Shown here: in pieces, positions 5,293 through 9,391 of the stretch
How the letters are laid out: every line of letters starts with the position of its first letter
Position numbering within the stretch: position 1 is the stretch's first letter
Assembly: GCA_003452735.1 (NCBI GenBank)
Contig: DMNL01000143.1
Span: forward strand, 1 to 9,391
DNA length: 9,391 nt
Reading direction: 5' to 3'
DNA from: Spirochaetaceae bacterium
GTDB taxonomy: Bacteria; Spirochaetota; Spirochaetia; Treponematales; Rectinemataceae
Program-made: the position numbers and the translations under genes
Notes under the pieces: model-generated
Told to the model about the DNA's origin: nothing
Database searches by the model: none
What the model saw: only the letters and a program-made list of their open reading frames with translations

Positions 5293-6156
5293 ATGGTAAA
5301 AAAAGAGGAAATAGGAGAACTATTTTATAGAAATGGTCTTATCCCTGTAATAAAGATTGATTCTGCGGATACAGCTGATGGTCTTGCTACAGCACTTCGT
5401 AGAGGTGGGTTGTCTGTTGCTGAGATTACTTTTAGGACAAAGGCTGCACCTAAAGTAATTGAGAGATTTGCATCATGCTATGAGGATATTTTGATTGGCG
5501 CTGGAACGGTGACGAAAAAAGATGAAGTAGATGCAGCTATTTCGGCAGGAGCACAATTTATTGTCTCTCCAGGTTTTAACCCATCAATATGTGAATACTG
5601 TTTGGGGAAAGATGTTCCTATTTTCCCAGGGGTAAACAACCCTTCGCTTATAGAGCAAGCTATGGCTATGGGCCTTAACATTTTGAAATTTTTTCCTGCA
5701 GAGGTCTCTGGTGGCGCTAAGGCTCTTAATGCATTTAGGTCAGTGTATCAGCAGGTGTCATTCATCCCTACAGGAGGAATTCAGGAAAACAACATTAATG
5801 AATACCTTTCTTTGAAGAATGTGTTGGCTTGCGGTGGCTCATGGATTGTCTCAGCAGACCTTCTTGAAGCAGGAAAATTTGATGAAATTGAGAGACTTGT
5901 AAAATCTGCACGACGAGCGATGATAGGATTCCTGCCAATTGTGCAGGAGGGCATAGATGAGGAGAACCAGAGCAGATCAATGAGGGACGGAGGTTGTATT
6001 GAAGTCAAAACCCCATCGATCAAAAGAACATTGGCTATGCTTTCTTATTTTAAAGCTTATGTTATTCCTGGTTCCGAGATCGAAAATAAACAGGGTTTAC
6101 TTGAGGTGAGCGTGGGTATTCCAGGATTACATGCTCAAATTCATCTTGTTGAATAG
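5293..6156 (+). CDS. kdgA: KDPG/KHG aldolase with an unusual C-terminal extension
   Basis: Class I aldolase that splits 2-keto-3-deoxy-6-phosphogluconate into pyruvate and glyceraldehyde-3-phosphate. Residues 1 to about 210 are a complete Eda-like TIM barrel: EITFRT with Glu44 and Arg48, GAGTV (69-73), SPGFNP, FPGVNNPS, the Schiff-base Lys132 in LKFFPAE, and PTGGI (159-163). E. coli Eda stops near residue 213; this protein has 287. The last 75 residues resemble, from memory, pieces of a VOC/glyoxalase-like domain fused to some clostridial KDPG aldolases (GI..EN near the start; a T.SI.R.L...IHLVE pattern at the end), but are too short for the whole domain. A dispersed-repeat copy encodes residues 231-235 at the apparent junction. 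The start at 5293 has AAGGA 7 nt upstream; the ATG at 5288 stops after three codons. kdgK follows after 14 bp. Confidence 0.93.
   Translation: MVKKEEIGELFYRNGLIPVIKIDSADTADGLATALRRGGLSVAEITFRTKAAPKVIERFASCYEDILIGAGTVTKKDEVDAAISAGAQFIVSPGFNPSICEYCLGKDVPIFPGVNNPSLIEQAMAMGLNILKFFPAEVSGGAKALNAFRSVYQQVSFIPTGGIQENNINEYLSLKNVLACGGSWIVSADLLEAGKFDEIERLVKSARRAMIGFLPIVQEGIDEENQSRSMRDGGCIEVKTPSIKRTLAMLSYFKAYVIPGSEIENKQGLLEVSVGIPGLHAQIHLVE
5983..5995 (+). repeat. Dispersed repeat AGGGACGGAGGTT inside kdgA
   Basis: Exact 13-base copy read as Arg231-Asp-Gly-Gly-Cys235. The extended context TGAGGGACGGAGGTT plus GTAT also occurs at the kdgK copy, but there in another reading frame. Confidence 0.8.
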
Positions 6157-6170
6157 GGAGGAGAATTGGA

Positions 6171-7196
6171 ATGAGCATAGCAACATTTGGGGAGATTATG
6201 CTTAGGTTAAAATCTCCTGGACAGGAAAGATTACTACAGTCGCCTTTTTTTGAAGCAACTTTTGGCGGAAGTGAAGCGAATGTGGCTGTTGCTCTCTCAA
6301 GATTGGGCATTCCAGCGCGCTTTATTAGTATTTTGCCAGACAATCCAATTGGAAGAGAATGCATGAGAGAGCTTCGATCGCATGGTGTTGATGTTTCATG
6401 CCTAAAATTTAAGAAGGGGAGGCTGGGAATATATTTTTTCGAGAATGGAGCCAATCAGCGTCCAAGTAATGTCATTTATGATAGGGAAAACTCAGCAATT
6501 TCAAGAATTACTGAAGAGGACATCGACTGGGATGCATCATTTAAAGATATGCAATGGTTTCATATATCAGGAATTACACCTGCTCTTTCTCAAAATTGCG
6601 CTGATGAAACGATTAAAGCTGTTCGTACTGCTAAAGACAAGGGATTGACTGTATCTTTTGATTTAAATTATAGAGCCAAATTATGGAACTATGGAGCGGA
6701 AGCATATAGTGTGATGTCAAAAATTGCGCGATATGCAGATATTCTTATAGGGAATGAAGAAGACTATCAAAAATCATTAGGTATTAAGGGCCCTTCAGCT
6801 ATTGGAGCTCAACAGCTTGATCTCGATGCATATCAAGCGATGTGTGAGATTGCTTTAAAGCAATACCCAAACGCAAAGATAGCAGCAGTGACTCTTCGAG
6901 AGAGTTTCTCAGCCGATAATAATGATTGGTCAGGGATGATCGTCAGTGAGGGACGGAGGTTTGTATCGCGTAAATATCATATATCCGATATTGTGGATAG
7001 AGTTGGGGCTGGAGATAGTTTTGTCGCCGGTCTAATATATGGATTGATTACGAAGAAGGACTATCAGGCAGCCCTTGAATATGCTGCTGCGCTTTCCTGC
7101 TTAAAGCATTCTATTTCTGGCGATTTTGCTCTTATTGAAAAGGGAGAGATTGAGAAGCTCTTAGGAGGAGATGCCTCTGGTAGAGTACAACGTTAG
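6171..7196 (+). CDS. kdgK: 2-keto-3-deoxygluconate kinase (PfkB/ribokinase family)
   Basis: PfkB-family kinase expected to phosphorylate KDG to KDPG with ATP, feeding KdgA encoded just upstream. The 341 residues are within the normal range. The N-terminal family signature is at GGSEANVAVALSRLG (32-46). The anion-hole and catalytic segment DRVGAGDSFVAGL is at 276-288, with Asp282 as the catalytic base. The segment SFDLNYRAKLW (162-172) is typical of KDG kinases. GGGAGGAG lies 7 nt before the ATG and abuts the kdgA stop, so kdgA-kdgK are certainly co-transcribed. A dispersed-repeat copy encodes residues 260-264, in the variable loop before the DRVGAGDS motif, without disturbing the frame. Fructokinase-like activity is the main alternative, made unlikely by context. 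Confidence 0.93.
   Translation: MSIATFGEIMLRLKSPGQERLLQSPFFEATFGGSEANVAVALSRLGIPARFISILPDNPIGRECMRELRSHGVDVSCLKFKKGRLGIYFFENGANQRPSNVIYDRENSAISRITEEDIDWDASFKDMQWFHISGITPALSQNCADETIKAVRTAKDKGLTVSFDLNYRAKLWNYGAEAYSVMSKIARYADILIGNEEDYQKSLGIKGPSAIGAQQLDLDAYQAMCEIALKQYPNAKIAAVTLRESFSADNNDWSGMIVSEGRRFVSRKYHISDIVDRVGAGDSFVAGLIYGLITKKDYQAALEYAAALSCLKHSISGDFALIEKGEIEKLLGGDASGRVQR
6949..6961 (+). repeat. Dispersed repeat AGGGACGGAGGTT inside kdgK
   Basis: Exact 13-base copy read as Glu260-Gly-Arg-Arg-Phe264, a different frame from the kdgA copy. It sits in a surface-variable stretch 12 residues before DRVGAGDS. Confidence 0.8.
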
Positions 7197-7248
7197 ACTG
7201 CTTTTAATTTGCCTTCACTTTAATTATTGGAAGGACGAGGATGGGTCT

Positions 7249-8577
7249 TCATGGCTTATTAGCGGCGCCATAAGGAATAACATCTTCACTTATATTCTCA
7301 TCCTTTGGCTGATTTGAAGATACTCTACTACTACCTGTACTTTCTAACTTTTTCTTGATAAGACGAGCCACAACATCACGATTATCCAAAAGAGAGCTCA
7401 AGGATCTATCGTGATGCAGCAAGCTAATTACCTGCGCAAAAAGGCCAGTGACGTCACTCTGGATATACCACTCTTTTTTAAGCAATTCATTATGATATAT
7501 GGCATTTGTTCCTATTACTCTATAAAATAATCCTTCCTTGTAAGCAGCGTCAAATTCATCAATTGCATTTGCTGAAAAAATTGGAAGGCTAACTGCACAT
7601 ATAACTTTGCTGGCGCCAAGTTCTTTTAGATATCTCATTGCCTTAATAAGAGTTCCGCCGGTGCCGATCATGTCATCTGCCATAAAGACAACTTTATTCG
7701 AGACATTACCGAGTAATCGCATTTCACTGATATTGGTTTCTGCTGCACTTTTAGTGATTTTTGAATAGTCTCTTTCTTTGTAAAGTAAAGCTAAGGGCTT
7801 TTGTAAAGCATTTGCATAGAATTTATTTCGATCGACTGCACCTGTATCTGGGGCAAGTACTACTATATCTTCTTTTGCTATATCAATAATCGACGTCAGC
7901 TTTTCGATGATCTGAAAAGAAGCATGCAAGTTCTCCATTCGGAGCCGGTCAAATGCATTCTCAATTTCCTTTGAGTGAATATCAAGAGTGATGATTCTAT
8001 CAACACCAAGGCTTTCCAGCATCTTGCCTATGCGAGCTGCAGTTAATCCCTCTCTTCCCTTTTTCTTATGTTGTCGCGAATAGGGATATATTGGTAGCAC
8101 AAGACTTATTTCTGCAGCTCCAGCTTGCATGGCAGCGTCAATAGCTACAAAAAGGTTAAAAATATGATCATTTACAGAAAGGACTTTTTGGATAGTACCA
8201 TCATTAAATGAGACAGGTTGATGATTTTCTACATCCTGAAAGATATAAATACTTCTTCCCCTGATAGATTCAAGGATTTCTGTTTTTATCTCGCCATTTG
8301 CAAAAAAAGTATGTCTTACATCGATCTTGAATTTGGGTGGTCGATAACGTTCTTTATCTCCTGGCAAAAAAAGCATGCCAGTGTTACAGTCATTTGCAAA
8401 GTTGATCTTTCTAATAACCAGATCAGGAGTGATATGATATCTTCCTGCAATAGCTTGAGCTTTTCTCATGAATCGATGCTTATAGATTCCAGAGAGCTTT
8501 CGTATAACCTGATTTGCGAACGCCTCTGCTCCTGGGCAAGCAATAATACCTAGATGGGTTGGATCTGAATAACTCAT
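7249..8577 (-). CDS. prs: Ribose-phosphate pyrophosphokinase (PRPP synthetase), long form
   Basis: PRPP synthetase transfers pyrophosphate from ATP to ribose-5-phosphate, supplying nucleotide, histidine and tryptophan synthesis. Recognisable blocks in order are FFANGEIKTEILESIRGRSIYIFQD (91-115), YPYSRQHKKKG with Arg168-Gln169-His170 (ATP site), GVDRIITLDIHS with Asp199 and His201, APDTGAVDR (242-250), the flexible-loop KERDYSK (267-273), and the PRPP loop DDMIGTGGT (301-309). The usual loop is DDMIDTGGT, so Asp is replaced by Gly305. At 442 residues it exceeds the common 315-residue enzyme. Extra material lies in the first 90 residues and in a polar C-terminal tail (about 411-442). Long Prs proteins are known in spirochaetes such as Borrelia. 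GGAAGG lies 6-7 nt before the ATG. Converges on kdgK; no functional link to the uronate genes. Confidence 0.9.
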   Translation of the reverse strand: MSYSDPTHLGIIACPGAEAFANQVIRKLSGIYKHRFMRKAQAIAGRYHITPDLVIRKINFANDCNTGMLFLPGDKERYRPPKFKIDVRHTFFANGEIKTEILESIRGRSIYIFQDVENHQPVSFNDGTIQKVLSVNDHIFNLFVAIDAAMQAGAAEISLVLPIYPYSRQHKKKGREGLTAARIGKMLESLGVDRIITLDIHSKEIENAFDRLRMENLHASFQIIEKLTSIIDIAKEDIVVLAPDTGAVDRNKFYANALQKPLALLYKERDYSKITKSAAETNISEMRLLGNVSNKVVFMADDMIGTGGTLIKAMRYLKELGASKVICAVSLPIFSANAIDEFDAAYKEGLFYRVIGTNAIYHNELLKKEWYIQSDVTGLFAQVISLLHHDRSLSSLLDNRDVVARLIKKKLESTGSSRVSSNQPKDENISEDVIPYGAANKP

Positions 8578-8641
8578 GCAAAGCCTTCCGTATTTGAATT
8601 CAACAAATTGGTGCGGATGAGAAACAAGAGAAATCTTAATT

Positions 8642-8647
8642 AGTATA
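8642..8647 (-). promoter_or_regulatory. Candidate -10 box for prs
   Basis: On the minus strand this is TATACT (five of six to TATAAT), about 65 nt before the prs start. The hexamer 17 bp upstream, TATTCA, is a poor -35, so the call is tentative. Confidence 0.35.
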
Positions 8648-8753
8648 GCCCAAAATTACCCAAATGAATAGAATCTTTCAAAAGAGAATTAGGGAGCGAT
8701 TTGTTTATATATAGAAAAGGGAATCTTTAATATAGAATGGCTGCTCTTAATAG

Positions 8754-8765
8754 AGGGACGGAGGT
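8754..8765 (+). repeat. Dispersed repeat AGGGACGGAGGT, intergenic copy between prs and the IS
   Basis: Exact 12-base copy in the context AATAG-AGGGACGGAGGT-AACAA. It lies outside the probable insertion sequence end and is the right-most copy in the window. Confidence 0.75.
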
Positions 8766-8936
8766 AACAATTGTAATTCAATAATTCCATAATATTCCAG
8801 ATTATGGATTGTCATGGTTTTCTATAAATTATTCGATGAAAACTTCATTCGAATTTATGAGTTGAAATAAAGTCTGATAATAATTTGCTAATTGAAACAA
8901 CATTAATCGTGGCGAGGTTTGATGAATGTTTTGATA

Positions 8937-8962
8937 TAGAGAGGCTCTTTCAAAACTCTCTA
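8937..8962 (+). mobile_element. Probable left end of an IS5/IS1182-type insertion sequence
   Basis: GGCTCTTTCAAAA (8943-8955) resembles, from memory, terminal repeats of IS1182/IS5-type elements (GGCTgTcTCAAAA-like). It sits inside a perfect 7-bp inverted repeat TAGAGAG/CTCTCTA (8937-8943 and 8956-8962), about 100 bp before the transposase start. The exact end cannot be fixed because the right end is not in the window. Confidence 0.4.
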
Positions 8963-8985
8963 AGTGAAGTATTTTCTAATGCAAA

Positions 8986-9050
8986 GCGGGGACGAACCTT
9001 GTATAATGGAATCAATTAGGAAACCAAAGATAGAAGGAAGGAGTCCCCGC
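8986..9050 (+). promoter_or_regulatory. Transposase leader: -10 box and Shine-Dalgarno-sequestering inverted repeat
   Basis: GCGGGGAC (8986-8993) and CCTT (8997-9000) can pair with GTCCCCGC (9043-9050) and AAGG (9038-9041). This buries the ribosome site AAGGAG (9038-9043). A perfect TATAAT lies between the arms at 9002-9007, so a transcript from it would start near 9014 and lack the left arm. No good -35 is visible. Confidence 0.6.
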
Positions 9051-9051
9051 A

Positions 9052-9391
9052 ATGAAAAGTATACCAGAAGTCCTAGGCTCATTACAACTGCTGCTTCCCT
9101 TAGATTTTAATCTCCAAGATGTATTTGAGTCCTGTCTTACTATAGAACACAAGTGCTTTTTTTCTCTCTTGCGGGTGATTGAACCATTTGTGGAAAGCTT
9201 CCCTGAAGATAATCAGCATAGGGGAAGGCCTTCCTATAGTGTCTTACCATTTCTCCGTGCAGCTTTAGCGAAGCGGTATTTCAAGATAGTCGCCACAAGT
9301 GATCTACGGCTACGACTCTTAAGTGATACGAATCTACGTCAGATCTGTGGATTTGAGAATATCCCTAGCGCAGCAAGTTTCTCTAGGTATA
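9052..9391 (+). CDS. Transposase, N-terminal part (DUF772-type domain; runs off the window)
   Basis: The first 113 codons of a DDE-superfamily transposase are open to the right edge. The N-terminal transposase domain of IS5/IS1182-like elements (DUF772, PF05598 type) is recognisable in RGRPSYSVLPFLRAALAKRY (about residues 63-82), then LRLRLLSDTNLRQICGFENIPSAASFSRY. These match the family pattern RGRPPYSPL..LRALL followed by L..L.DD..LR..CGF...PS..TFSR. The catalytic DDE residues lie beyond the window, so intactness cannot be judged. The ATG at 9052 has AAGGAG 8 nt upstream. Its leader carries the inverted repeat described above. Its richer G+C codon choice compared with the kdg genes fits a mobile element. 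Confidence 0.85.
   Translation, partial: MKSIPEVLGSLQLLLPLDFNLQDVFESCLTIEHKCFFSLLRVIEPFVESFPEDNQHRGRPSYSVLPFLRAALAKRYFKIVATSDLRLRLLSDTNLRQICGFENIPSAASFSRY

Larger units (their letters stand above)
8578..9051. other. 474-bp non-coding region between prs and the transposase gene
   Basis: Left part (8578-8700): prs leader with a possible promoter. Middle: one dispersed-repeat copy (8754). Then an A+T-rich stretch (8766-8935) with two hairpins: TCCATAAT/ATTATGGA (8786-8808) and an imperfect stem around ATTCGATGAA-AAC-TTCATTCGAAT (8831-8854). Right part (from about 8937): the probable left end and promoter of an insertion sequence. No ORF of interest in any frame. Confidence 0.6.

Noticed and set aside
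6062..6454. 130-codon open frame on the minus strand across the kdgA-kdgK junction
   Set aside because: It is antisense to two well-supported genes, has no recognisable motif and no convincing ribosome site.

Overview
The window (about 40% G+C by eye) is bacterial chromosome centred on a catabolic cluster for unsaturated uronates from pectin or similar polyuronides. The organism is probably a spirochaete. This is an inference from the unusually long Prs (442 residues, against about 315 in most bacteria) and from the style of the ParA and NifU-type proteins; no rRNA or other firm taxonomic marker is present.

Layout. At the left edge, on the minus strand, lie parA and the first 130 codons of parB, overlapping by 8 bp. 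A small plus-strand gene for a NifU C-terminal-domain (Nfu) iron-sulfur protein follows. Next, an IclR-family regulator gene (minus; probable kdgR) diverges from kduI-kduD (plus). A yhcH/yiaL-family gene and then kdgA-kdgK follow on the plus strand. A long prs gene converges on kdgK from the minus strand. The right edge holds the 5' end of an insertion sequence whose transposase gene runs out of the window.

How the genes work together. KduI and KduD convert 5-keto-4-deoxyuronate through 2,5-diketo-3-deoxygluconate to 2-keto-3-deoxygluconate (KDG). KdgK phosphorylates KDG and KdgA cleaves KDPG to pyruvate and glyceraldehyde-3-phosphate. The IclR protein is the likely local repressor: the divergent intergenic region has a TTGACA-type promoter followed by three TGGAA/TTCCA half-sites exactly 10 bp apart. 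No polyuronide lyase, transporter or uronate isomerase gene is in view.

Most unusual features. (1) A short G-rich dispersed repeat, core AGGGACGGAGG, occurs six times exactly plus once as a one-base variant between 2846 and 8765. It lies between genes and also inside kduI, kdgA and kdgK, where it is read in different frames or on the opposite strand, so it is kept or inserted as DNA rather than as peptide. (2) KdgA has a C-terminal extension of about 75 residues that looks like an internally deleted accessory domain, with one repeat copy at the apparent junction. (3) The transposase leader can form a stem that hides the Shine-Dalgarno sequence only in transcripts entering from outside the element. 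(4) kduI has a large leader hairpin and a tandem duplication of its last codons including the stop.
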